This document shows, piece after piece, positions 28,968 through 37,845 of a stretch of DNA of 64,000 nt. This stretch comes from Leishmania mexicana MHOM/GT/2001/U1103 (lineage: Eukaryota; Euglenozoa; Kinetoplastea; Trypanosomatida; Trypanosomatidae): contig NC_018329.1 in NCBI RefSeq assembly GCF_000234665.1, forward strand, positions 804,489 to 868,488, given 5' to 3'. Both the position numbers and the translations under genes were made by a program. Below the pieces are notes generated by a model. It saw only the letters and a list, made by a program, of their open reading frames with translations, did no database searches and was not told the origin of the DNA. Position 1 is the first letter of the stretch, and every line of letters begins with the position of its first letter.

Positions 28968-29858
28968 ATGCAGACGGCTACTGCCCCTTTCATCCTACGT
29001 TCCTTGTACAAGGATGCGTATATCAGCGACATGCAAATCGCACGACCGATCACGGAGTTGCTGATGAATACCATTGGCGCACAGCTAACGAACAAGTACG
29101 ATACACACATCCCCGCGATAGCCTGCTCCCTCTACACACTCTTTTCCATGTCCCGAGTGCAGACGCTCGGGCAGGAGTTCTGTGACCTGCTGCCTGTGGT
29201 GAAGGCGCATCCATGGCAGCCGGTTGGGCCGGCGCGCGTGTTCCTGCTCGCCGTGCTGCAACTGCTCGAGCCGACGGCGGTGTTCGTGGTGGCCCGTAGA
29301 CTCTTCCCTGACATGTCCACGGCCGATGTTGAGGAGGTGCTGAAGAAGGTGGTACTGTGCGCACTCTTTCTCTTTGAGCGCTTCGGCACGCTTCCACATC
29401 GCATTGTGCGGATACGGTTCCTGAGCCTGAAGCCGTCGCGGACTTTGCAGGACAGTGATGGTGCTCCGGGCTCGTACTTTGTTCTGGGCCTCGTGCTGCT
29501 GGTAGAGCTGGTCGTCCGCCTTTGGCGTTACAGCAAGGAGCGCACGTCTCGCGAGGCGAGGCGGTCGACTGAGGCGGCCGTCAACACAAGCAGCGACGAG
29601 GATACCGAGGACGCACGGTCCGGTAAGTGCATGCTGTGCCTGAGCAATCGCCGGTTCCCAACTGCGACCAACTGCGGCCACATCTTTTGTTGGCGGTGCA
29701 TCGCTGAATGGATCCAGTCGAACCCACAGGAGGCCGTGTGCCCGTTCTGCCGCCAGCACATCACGACGCAGTCGCTGGTGCCGCTGTACTTCTACGTCGC
29801 CAAAGAGCCGCCGCGTGTGGGGACTGCGACGGACGCCGCCGCCTCACCTGCCGCTTGA
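28968..29858 (+). CDS. PEX10: PEX10, RING-finger peroxin (glycosome/peroxisome import)
   Basis: 296 residues. The N-terminal 190 residues form the Pex2/Pex10/Pex12 membrane domain. A C3HC4 RING occupies about 221-262: CMLC, NCGHIFCWRCI, then CPFC, followed by the typical Pex10 ending in which the RING is near the C-terminus. PEX10 is the component of the PEX2-PEX10-PEX12 ligase that supports polyubiquitination of receptors during recycling. The ATG follows an A-rich leader (GGGAAAAACATG), normal for this genome. PEX2 is encoded upstream on the same strand. Identity as Pex10 rather than Pex12 follows from the complete RING. Confidence 0.88.
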   Translation: MQTATAPFILRSLYKDAYISDMQIARPITELLMNTIGAQLTNKYDTHIPAIACSLYTLFSMSRVQTLGQEFCDLLPVVKAHPWQPVGPARVFLLAVLQLLEPTAVFVVARRLFPDMSTADVEEVLKKVVLCALFLFERFGTLPHRIVRIRFLSLKPSRTLQDSDGAPGSYFVLGLVLLVELVVRLWRYSKERTSREARRSTEAAVNTSSDEDTEDARSGKCMLCLSNRRFPTATNCGHIFCWRCIAEWIQSNPQEAVCPFCRQHITTQSLVPLYFYVAKEPPRVGTATDAAASPAA

Positions 29859-30780
29859 CGGGGATGGCTCACTCAAACTTGTAACCGAGACGCAATGACA
29901 CTCTCGTTAGTATATGCGCTCGTGTTCGCCCATTGGCGCACATGCCTTCAGCAGTGCTGGGCAACTCCGTTGCCATCGCAGTGTGCGTGCTTTACTATTT
30001 CTGTTTGTGCTGCACATCGCAGCACAGCTTTAACATGAGGCAGACGGCGCGTGCTGTAGAGGAGAACCATGTGGACAGCCGCGTCGGGATAGGATGGCGT
30101 CATGTATACTTGTGGACCGTTGCTGCTGCTGCTGTGTGGCCGCGTCGCGGCAGTTGCACTGACGGCGCTCTCGCCTTTTCAATGGCGGTGGCCGCAGCCA
30201 AAAAGAGAAAATGCATCGACGAGGGGCCGCTGAGGAGGGGGGGGGGAGGACGAGAAGGCAGAGGATAAGGGCTTGAATGCTTCTGTACCCACTCGCTGAT
30301 GCCCACTTCTTCTCTCCTCCGGGTCTGGAGACCACCGCGTTGTCATCTCGTCGTCTTCCCTCCCGAGAGCGTTCTCAGCTGGAAGGGGAGGGGCGGGAAC
30401 GCCACGACTGTGTCTTCCCTTTGTCTCTCCCTTACTCTGTTTTCCACCGCTTCCCTTCCTCTCTCTCTGTCACTCCATCTTCACCCTCCAGCGCTGTTGT
30501 CCATCACCTCCGTTACGCGTATGTGTGCCTCCACTGATCGGGTTCACCTTCGCACACGCAGCACACTCACCACCGCACACAGCTGAAAGCGCGCGCGTGC
30601 TGATTGAGGGATCGTCTGCGAACACACCCGCAATCACGCAGCAACCCAAAATCAACGCGTTCACGCTCCAGCCAACTGCCCGGATCGAGCGCGTCATCTA
30701 CCAGTGCGCGCACACGCACGCATCTTCGTCAGTGTTGTGCCGTTGGAGAACGTTCGAGAGAGAAGCGAAGCACAGCTGCC
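29859..30780 (+). other. PEX10-LRR/EF-hand spacer
   Basis: 922 nt containing a 10-G run near 30238-30248 and pyrimidine-rich sequence at about 30410-30490. The open frame of the next gene extends back to 30604 without an ATG that would displace 30781. No gene seen. Confidence 0.5.
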
Positions 30781-32772
30781 ATGTCGTTCTTCAAGGTGGA
30801 GAGCATTATCCGCGAAAGGCTGGATGCAGCGGAGTTGTCGCTGTCCGGGATGTGTTTGACTTCGCTCGATGCTGTCGTGCCTCTCCTGGCGAAGATGCCG
30901 CGCTTGCGTTGCCTGAACGTGTCGCACAACGAGCTCCGTGACCTCCCAATGGACCTGTCATCACTGACCAAGCTGGAAGCACTCGACCTCAGCTCCAATC
31001 CTCTTGGGGGGGTGCACCGCATTCTGGACGGTCTGCAGTCGCTGCCGCGGCTCACCTCCGTCTCCGTGACCCTTCCAGCGCCGGCGGCGGAGGCGGAGGA
31101 GCAGCTGATCATGCGGCTTCCCGCCCTCACCTGCTTAAATGGCACCGCCCTGGTTGATCCGACAGAGGAGCTTGGGGAGAGCGGCGCTGTTGACCGTGAC
31201 GCCGCTGCTGCCGTTGAGATGGCGCCGGTGGACAGCGCGTACTGGAAGCCGACGGACTCGGCAGGCATCGAGAGCCTCTTCGCCAATGTCAGCCGCCAAG
31301 ACGCCTCCGCGACGCAGGAGTTCTTTGATTACATGAACCGCGTCGTGCAGCACGTCACGTGTTTGACGGCGGCGGAAGACGACGCGTTCGCGCAGGAGGG
31401 CGAAGTACTCAAGGCGCGGCGCCTCCTCTACGAGTTCTGCTTCGGCGATGTCGTACGGAGCGCATTCAAAGATGGTCACGACGTTCTTGGCCGACAGCTG
31501 CAGACGCTGCTGCGCTACGAGTCGGCCATGATGGATCAGTACGACATGCACTGGCGCCGTATACTGCGAGATCGTGATAGCAGGCTGGCGCACATGAAGC
31601 GGGACATGCAGGACGCGATGGAAGACATCCGCTCTCTCATCGAGTGTTTTCCAGAAAGTGCGGCACAGGGGCCGTCGATCGAAGGCGAAGACTCGAGACG
31701 CGAGAGGGAGGAGGCACCGGATGGCACTGGTGCGGGTGTGCGTGCGTCGCTTGGAGCGACCCCACTGACGTGCACGGGGCACACCACCCACATGGACGCG
31801 AGCCGTATAGGCGCCTCTCCGCAGCCACTGCCGCCGGCTGGACTCGCACGACGATCTCAGCAGCCGTCTTCAGAGTCCAAAGCGCTGAGGTCGAGCTTCA
31901 CGAAGGTGCTGTCGTTGCGGCAGCTGAAGGAAATCATCGAAGACATCTACACCTCCAAGGTCAAGTACGACGAAAAGTGCAAGCAGAGCCAGCTGCCGCG
32001 CGAAACTCTGGAGCAGCACATGTACACCCACCTGAACCAAAAGTATGGGCTGCGAGACATTATTCTCGAGTGGGCCACCGCCATCGTGGAGGCCGTGAGG
32101 CGCTACGCGCCGGAGGATAACGACGTGGCCGTGTTTGGCAAGATATTGCGCAACGAGATCGATGAGGAGTTCCGCTTCGTCCAGCAGCACGTGCGCCAGA
32201 CGGTGAAGGAGCTGCTGCGCAAGCACATCAAAGCGAAGCGGCCACTCAGCGGTGTGGTGGAACTGAGCAACGCACTCCAGAAGGTGATGCGCGGGACGGT
32301 GGCCGAGGACGCGTGGAAGGAGGTGGTCAACTACATGTACAACGCGGACGACTCTGCCCTCATCACGGGCATCATCCATGATTACCTCCACTGTCAGTCC
32401 CTGCCACGGCTGCAGCGAGACGACAAAGAGGATGTGAGGCTGTCGCCGAGGGCGGGGCACTCGCAGCTGCTGTGCAAGGACTTTGTGCGGTTGCTTCTAG
32501 ACTTCCAGCTGGATGGGCACGTGCGCTTCTTGGAGGGTTACGTGAAGATATTCCGGCGGCACGACAAAGACCAGAACGGGATTGTGAACAGCTTCGAGTT
32601 CGCCTCCATCGTGCGTGAGCTGGACCCGAGCAAGTCGGAGGAGGAGGTGGGGCTCATGGTGGAGGAGATCGATCCACACGGGAGCCAGCTGATAACCTTC
32701 TCTGAGAGTATCACCTTCCTGAACGACGAACTGCTCAAGCTGTCCAATGCCCAGAGCGGCACCCGCGGGTAG
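30781..32772 (+). CDS. Leucine-rich repeat and EF-hand protein, unknown function
   Basis: 663 residues from the ATG at 30781 (MSFFKVESIIRERLD). The N-terminus carries leucine-rich repeats of the SDS22/LRR type (about 18-130: LRCLNVSHNELRDLP, LEALDLSSNPL). A helical middle region is interrupted by a Pro/Ser-rich linker (about 290-375). Near the C-terminus is a canonical EF-hand loop DKDQNGIVNSFEF (about 594-606) and, about 36 residues on, a second loop DPHGSQLITFSE with Asp/Glu at the end positions. EF-hands normally bind calcium; the first looks competent. LRR plus EF-hand proteins of this kind are common in flagellar/cytoskeletal fractions of trypanosomatids, but location is inferred. Confidence 0.8.
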   Translation: MSFFKVESIIRERLDAAELSLSGMCLTSLDAVVPLLAKMPRLRCLNVSHNELRDLPMDLSSLTKLEALDLSSNPLGGVHRILDGLQSLPRLTSVSVTLPAPAAEAEEQLIMRLPALTCLNGTALVDPTEELGESGAVDRDAAAAVEMAPVDSAYWKPTDSAGIESLFANVSRQDASATQEFFDYMNRVVQHVTCLTAAEDDAFAQEGEVLKARRLLYEFCFGDVVRSAFKDGHDVLGRQLQTLLRYESAMMDQYDMHWRRILRDRDSRLAHMKRDMQDAMEDIRSLIECFPESAAQGPSIEGEDSRREREEAPDGTGAGVRASLGATPLTCTGHTTHMDASRIGASPQPLPPAGLARRSQQPSSESKALRSSFTKVLSLRQLKEIIEDIYTSKVKYDEKCKQSQLPRETLEQHMYTHLNQKYGLRDIILEWATAIVEAVRRYAPEDNDVAVFGKILRNEIDEEFRFVQQHVRQTVKELLRKHIKAKRPLSGVVELSNALQKVMRGTVAEDAWKEVVNYMYNADDSALITGIIHDYLHCQSLPRLQRDDKEDVRLSPRAGHSQLLCKDFVRLLLDFQLDGHVRFLEGYVKIFRRHDKDQNGIVNSFEFASIVRELDPSKSEEEVGLMVEEIDPHGSQLITFSESITFLNDELLKLSNAQSGTRG

Positions 32773-33745
32773 GAGACATGTCCGATATCCACGTGTATGT
32801 GCACGTGTGGTGAGCATTTCCTCCGGTCTCTCCCTCCTTCTCTGTCTTCCTCGTCTCTCTGTGTCTCCTCTCCCGACCCTGTACCGGTTTGTACGACGAC
32901 GGCTGCACCACGCGCCGATGTGATAAAGCGAGAGGCGCGCGCATGGGGTTGCTTCCGCACACTTCCGTGCGCAACGACCTTTGGGGTCAGATGACTACTC
33001 AAGTGGCAGCACACGTGCGCATGCGTGTTGATGTGTAGCGGCGAGGCGGGGATGCAAGGGAGAGGCGGCGAGTGCGACTCGCTGCGCAGGATCTACCTCC
33101 CCCCAAACCCCGCGCCTTTCTAGCGCCGTCTTTCGTCCACCACAAGAAGAGCGACGTCTCCATGTCGGTGTGTCTTGGTTGTGCAGGTGATGAGTCGCAC
33201 TCGGTGCTGCCAGCGCGTGGCTACCACATCCGCAGCAACGGTGTTACTGTCCCTTTTCTTGCCTCTTCCTCCCTCCCCTCTCACTCTCTCCACCGTTCAC
33301 CTGCGATGCTGTCTGTTCCGTTTCCCTTTCCGCCTTACGCGGCCGTGTCGTGGCACCGCCGTTGGTGCACTGACACTCACCTCTTTTCGCCTCGCACATG
33401 CTCATGGGCCGAAGCACGATAATAACGCGTTAGTGTGCGGCTACTGCACAAGTGCTGCAGGAAACGACGAACAGTGTGCAGGGGAATATTGTTCACTGGG
33501 CGACTGACGTGCGTGACTCTTTCTTTGTCTCTGTCTGTCTCCGTGTGCGTCTCTGAGCAACGCTGATACTTTCCCTGGACCGCTCACCCACTCGTTGCAC
33601 GGCCGCGCTTCACACCTGCTACGCGGGGTTACACATAACGCTTCTGCACTGCGTGCGTGCGCCTCTCTCTCGCCGTTCTCTACTTTTCGCTTCCTTGCAT
33701 TTGCCTTTCCTTTTAGCGACCAATCTCGTTGCGCTGTTGACGCTC
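32773..33745 (+). other. Spacer before the OCRL-like gene
   Basis: 973 nt; pyrimidine-rich from about 33240 onward. No independent gene. The last pyrimidine tract (33660-33714) ends at an AG at 33715-33716. Confidence 0.5.
33715..33716 (+). promoter_or_regulatory. Predicted spliced-leader acceptor, OCRL-like gene
   Basis: A long pyrimidine tract ending TTCCTTTTAG at 33716; the next ATG is at 33746 and in frame with the gene, which decides the start over the GTG at 33653. Confidence 0.55.
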
Positions 33746-35479
33746 ATGTCTGTCTCTGACGACTTCAGCAGCCTCCCTCCCGTGGTGAGTGTGAGCACCA
33801 ACGTGGCGGTGCTGACCCCGCCTTCGGCGCGCTATGCTCTCACCACGGGCGAGCTGGCGGAGTGCTTCCTCAGCGCACGACGCAGCAGCATCCACACACA
33901 GCCGCCACCTTCAGACGCCAAGGCAATACAAAAGGCACAGGAGCGCCTCGACGCCTTCCACTCTTCCCAGATCAACCCTTTCCTCTACGGCTACATGTAC
34001 CCCGGCCAGGACATTCCTGAGCCAGTGCTGAGCAGCATCCGAAAACTCTGCATCAACGCTAGCGGTGCCTGGGCGGCGCGGTGCCAGCGACTCGCCTTCG
34101 ACGTTCTCACAACAGAGCTGCAGGCGAAGGCGTCCAACGTTATTCCGCGCACCAACCACGACGACCCGATCGGACTGGCGCAGCTGCGCCGTGTTCTGCC
34201 CACGCTCAAGTACGTGCCGAAAATGAGCGTGACGAACCCGCACTCTCGGTTTGTGGGCAGCTGCGTCGACGACATCGCCGAGAACGCGCAGGCGTTCACT
34301 GCGACGGTCACCGTGCAGAACAACGGCTCGCATCCTTTCACGGTCGAGATCGCGCAGACGCAGACTGTCATTGACGGCGTGCTGGCGGAGGACAAGTTCA
34401 TGGAGGCGAAACTGGAGAAGGCGGAGTTGCACCGTGGAGAGTCCGTGGACGTGCGCCTTGTTATGCAACAGCCCCCACACGCTGTGCTGTGGGAGTATGA
34501 ACAGGTGTTGGTGCTTTCTGTGAACGGCATCCTCAAGTATTTTGTGACCTTCGCGGTCATTTCGCCGAAGCAGGACCTGTTCAAGCAGCGTCTACCGGGG
34601 TGCCTTCCACTGACGGTGCTGGAGTCCCCCCTCGGAGAGTACAGCGCCCCTCTCATGCTGCAGGTGTTGAAGCACGCGTTCATTCGGCAGCAGGGGTACA
34701 CCAGCCCCGCCGTCGTGCATCTGCTTCTTGGCAAGGCCGTCAACTACCGCACCCACAACGAGCTCGTCATGTCAGAGACGATGCGCCTGACGAAGGCGCT
34801 GATTGATCAGATGAACATGACCGCGACAATCTCCAGTTACTGGGCCTCGCTGCCAGACGCCAAGAAGGCACCGCTTTCGCGCCAGTACCAACCGCCGGTG
34901 TCCTCTGCACAGCCAGCGCGCTACGCCCCAGGGTCAGACAAGCTGGGCTCATCCAACGTCGCTACCGCCGAGGCCCTCTTCCCCAACAGCGCGACGCGCT
35001 TGCCAGAGGTGCTGCAGCGGTCACCGCCGGCGGTCATCATGGGGGCCATCCTCATCTGGCTGGCGCAGATGGACATCAACGTCTTCGACTCGTCCTTCTT
35101 CAACTGCGACCCCGTTGGATACATGCAGGGCATGCCGCCGTACCTTCGCGGCATCCTGCTCTGGATACTTGACCTGTGCTGCGGCCTTCTGGCGAACGAG
35201 AAGGTGAATGGGGTGAACGAGCGGGTGCTGGCCTTGACGTTTGCGGCTGTGCTCATGCGGCGCAACCCTCCGCAGTACGACATAGAGGAGACAGAGGCTT
35301 TCTCTGACGCGCAAGCTGGCTTTGACTCCGCTAGCAGTGGTGGTGGTACTAGTGGCAGCGGCAACACAGCCACTGCCGTATCCTTCTCCACTGACGTTGC
35401 CTTTCATCAGAACGCCGTGACCGCGATACTGCACTGGATTTCCATCTACCGCGTCAAGTATGCGAAGAGGATGAAGTAG
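33746..35479 (+). CDS. ASH-RhoGAP protein related to the C-terminal half of OCRL/INPP5B (no phosphatase domain)
   Basis: 577 residues from the ATG at 33746 (MSVSDDFSSLPP). The central region at about 170-270 (FTATVTVQNNGSHPFTVEI ... LRLVMQQP) has the beta-sandwich pattern of an ASH/PapD-like domain, and about 285-575 matches a RhoGAP-like fold (PLTVLESPLGEYSAPLMLQVLKHAF; LPPYLRGILLWILDLCCGLLANE). This order is found at the C-terminus of the inositol polyphosphate 5-phosphatases OCRL and INPP5B, where these domains bind Rab and Rho-family GTPases and endocytic adaptors. The 5-phosphatase catalytic domain is absent here. In OCRL the RhoGAP is catalytically weak; whether this one is active is not visible. 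A Gly/Ser/Thr-rich insert lies at about 530-545. Confidence 0.65.
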   Translation: MSVSDDFSSLPPVVSVSTNVAVLTPPSARYALTTGELAECFLSARRSSIHTQPPPSDAKAIQKAQERLDAFHSSQINPFLYGYMYPGQDIPEPVLSSIRKLCINASGAWAARCQRLAFDVLTTELQAKASNVIPRTNHDDPIGLAQLRRVLPTLKYVPKMSVTNPHSRFVGSCVDDIAENAQAFTATVTVQNNGSHPFTVEIAQTQTVIDGVLAEDKFMEAKLEKAELHRGESVDVRLVMQQPPHAVLWEYEQVLVLSVNGILKYFVTFAVISPKQDLFKQRLPGCLPLTVLESPLGEYSAPLMLQVLKHAFIRQQGYTSPAVVHLLLGKAVNYRTHNELVMSETMRLTKALIDQMNMTATISSYWASLPDAKKAPLSRQYQPPVSSAQPARYAPGSDKLGSSNVATAEALFPNSATRLPEVLQRSPPAVIMGAILIWLAQMDINVFDSSFFNCDPVGYMQGMPPYLRGILLWILDLCCGLLANEKVNGVNERVLALTFAAVLMRRNPPQYDIEETEAFSDAQAGFDSASSGGGTSGSGNTATAVSFSTDVAFHQNAVTAILHWISIYRVKYAKRMK

Positions 35480-36460
35480 CAGAGCAGGGAACACAGCGTC
35501 GTGGGGGCGCGGGGGTGACCGCGAGGCGGCGAGACGGTGATGGTGGCGATGGGGCGCGCGGTTACAGCGCTGTGCGGGGAGGACACCTGTTCTCTGGGCT
35601 GAGTTTCTGAAAACGCAGTGCGGAACAGGACATGTGTGTGGGCACAGCTGGTTCAGGACGTACTTGCCCTCTCCTCGATCCTCTCCCGTTCATTGCTTCC
35701 ATTTTCCCTGTCTCTTCTCCTCTTCGCTAGCGCAACTATCATCCGGAGCAACATCAACGGATAGACGCGCGCACACACGAACGGTTTGACGGGCATATGG
35801 GAAGCGCATAGGGGAGAGGCAACGTACATCGCTGGGGGAGAGATAGGCGTGCCTTTTCAGGCCTGTGTCTATCGTTCGAGCTCTCCTGCTCTCTTGCTTC
35901 CCCTCTCACCTTTCATCATGTCGACTCTTTCTCGAAATTCCACTCGTTGGCGATATGCTGCATGGGCTCGTACCGCGGCAGGCAGAGGCCCAACGCCGAT
36001 TGCATCTGCTGGTTCGTGTCTTCATCGCATCTCGGTTTGTGGTGATGCACAGAGGCGTTGAGAGCCACTGGCGGTCGGTGCATCCGCTCTGCCTCACTTC
36101 CACTCGCCGTCCCACCCCTTTGCACCACTGTTTTCTCCCTCCTTGTATCCCTTTGTCTCCCCCCTCTCTCTCTCTTACACGCGCCTTCTTGGACTCGCTC
36201 TACCTCTGCTGCTGCTGCCACTTCCCAATGTGGCCCATGATGGATGCGGCTTCTAATTCTGCTGCATCACGCTCTCTCTGCCAGTGTATGGTGCCTTTGG
36301 GTGTGCGCGGTCACCAAAGTCAGGATTCCATTGCTTTCCCTTTTCGTGGCGACGGCAGCAGCAGCAGCCGCTATCCCTCCCCATCTCCCGCTGTTGCCTC
36401 TGGGGTGTTCCTCTAATTTCCATCACCGCCGTTTGGCGCCGTGTTTTCTGTTCGCCGTTC
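35480..36460 (+). other. Spacer before SPC12
   Basis: 981 nt. GC-rich at first, then pyrimidine-rich from about 36110 to 36440. No gene or strong structure recognised. Confidence 0.5.
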
Positions 36461-36898
36461 ATGGAGGTCGCCGCCACGCCCAAAGCGCATCCCGTTGCGC
36501 CGCCGCTGCGCAAGGTGCACCCCGCCGCACGCTGGGTAGCTGGTCTCCTCTCACCCATGTCGCTTCGGGATCAGGGGTACTGCACAGACATGTTCCAGTG
36601 CATTCTGTGGGGATCACTGGCCGTCTCCTTTCCAATCGCCTACTGGATGGGCTGCGTGCTCGTCACTGTCATCGGTGTGTGTGCGGCGACGCTGGTGTGC
36701 CTCGTGCTCTTTGTCCCGAACTGGTATCAGCACCCGGACCCAGCTCTCAAGTACGCGGATGACATGGAGGTGTACGGCTACTACCAGCAGTACGAGGCGG
36801 CAAAGAAGGCGGCACGTGAAGCGTCAGCGCCGTCCAAGAAGGCGGCCGCCGCTTCTCCAGACTTGCCAAAGGCCATGCCGCATGTTACGACTGCATGA
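36461..36898 (+). CDS. Signal peptidase complex subunit 1 (SPC12)-like protein
   Basis: 145 residues from the ATG at 36461 (MEVAATPKAHPVAPPL). Two closely spaced hydrophobic segments (about 43-63 and 65-86) are joined by a very short loop and followed by VPNWYQHPDPALKYAD. SPC12/SPCS1 proteins have exactly this two-pass hairpin followed by a P-W-x-Y-x-x-H-P type segment. The subunit is a non-catalytic part of the ER signal peptidase complex. The C-terminal tail is longer than in yeast and rich in Lys/Ala/Pro. Family assignment is by topology and the short motif; moderately confident. Confidence 0.6.
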   Translation: MEVAATPKAHPVAPPLRKVHPAARWVAGLLSPMSLRDQGYCTDMFQCILWGSLAVSFPIAYWMGCVLVTVIGVCAATLVCLVLFVPNWYQHPDPALKYADDMEVYGYYQQYEAAKKAAREASAPSKKAAAASPDLPKAMPHVTTA

Positions 36899-37845
36899 GA
36901 AGCGGGCGGCGGGACGGTGACGACTGAAGTGGACCTGTGTGCGTGTGTGTCGGCCGAGGCACGAAGAAGCCTCGTCGAGTGGCACGCGAGGGGACGAAGC
37001 AGGTGAGCTGGTTCGAGCGGAGGCAAGCAGTCGAGGCGTATGGCTCTCTGCGAAGGTGCTGCGCTGTATTCTCTGCGATGGTTGTTGTGATGCGAGTGGC
37101 ATATCATCGGGGTGGCATGTCGCTGCTGGGTGTGTGCTGTACCGTCCCCCTTTCCTCGCTCGTGCGTACGGACGCTCCGGCCCGCCGCCCATTCTCGCAC
37201 CTGTAGGCTCGTTTTAGTGCGCACCGACTTCTGGCGCGTGTGGACATGTGTGCTGTTGCATCTGTGGCGTGCCTTCTTGTCCCCTCCTCCCTCGCCGAGT
37301 GCCGTTCACGTCTGATGGAGGAACTGAGTTGATGACAGAGATGAGAGGCGCAGCAGAACCAACAGAGTGCGGCTGCCGCCGCGATCACTGGTTGGGAGCT
37401 GGCGGTGCGTAAGTTGATGGCAGAGGCCGATGGGGCTGCACACGCACCAGCCGCGTCGGGAATCACTCTGCCGTCGTGGGCCTGTTTGTGAGTAGGTATC
37501 TGCATGACCCTGATGGTCGTGACATTCTTCGTATGCTGCCCTCGCTCCTCCGCGCCTCTGGGGCGCGTCGTCGAAGCCTCACCTACTCCGCCACTACTCG
37601 TCCTCTTCGTGTCTTTGCTGCTTTCTTTCTCTCTCCGTTTGAGCGCTTCTCACGCGCGAACCCACCTCGCCATCGTCCGGGCAGGTACGACACTCAGCGT
37701 ACGGTGGTTCGCCGACTGGACTGGCGGCAGAAGAAAGGGGGCGGGGGGCTGAGAAAGTATTGCCACGCTCCTCCCTTTCACTCGTCTCCGCTCCAATTTC
37801 AGGCTTCGCTTTTTTCTCCCGCTGTGTGTGTGTGTGTTGGAACAC
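36899..37845 (+). other. Spacer before the alsin-like gene
   Basis: 947 nt. GC-rich until about 37500, then pyrimidine-rich with an acceptor AG at 37801-37802. No gene seen. Confidence 0.5.
37801..37802 (+). promoter_or_regulatory. Predicted spliced-leader acceptor, alsin-like gene
   Basis: A pyrimidine tract (37767-37800) ends CAATTTCAG; the first ATG downstream is 37846. The frame is open before it only from a GTG codon. Confidence 0.5.
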
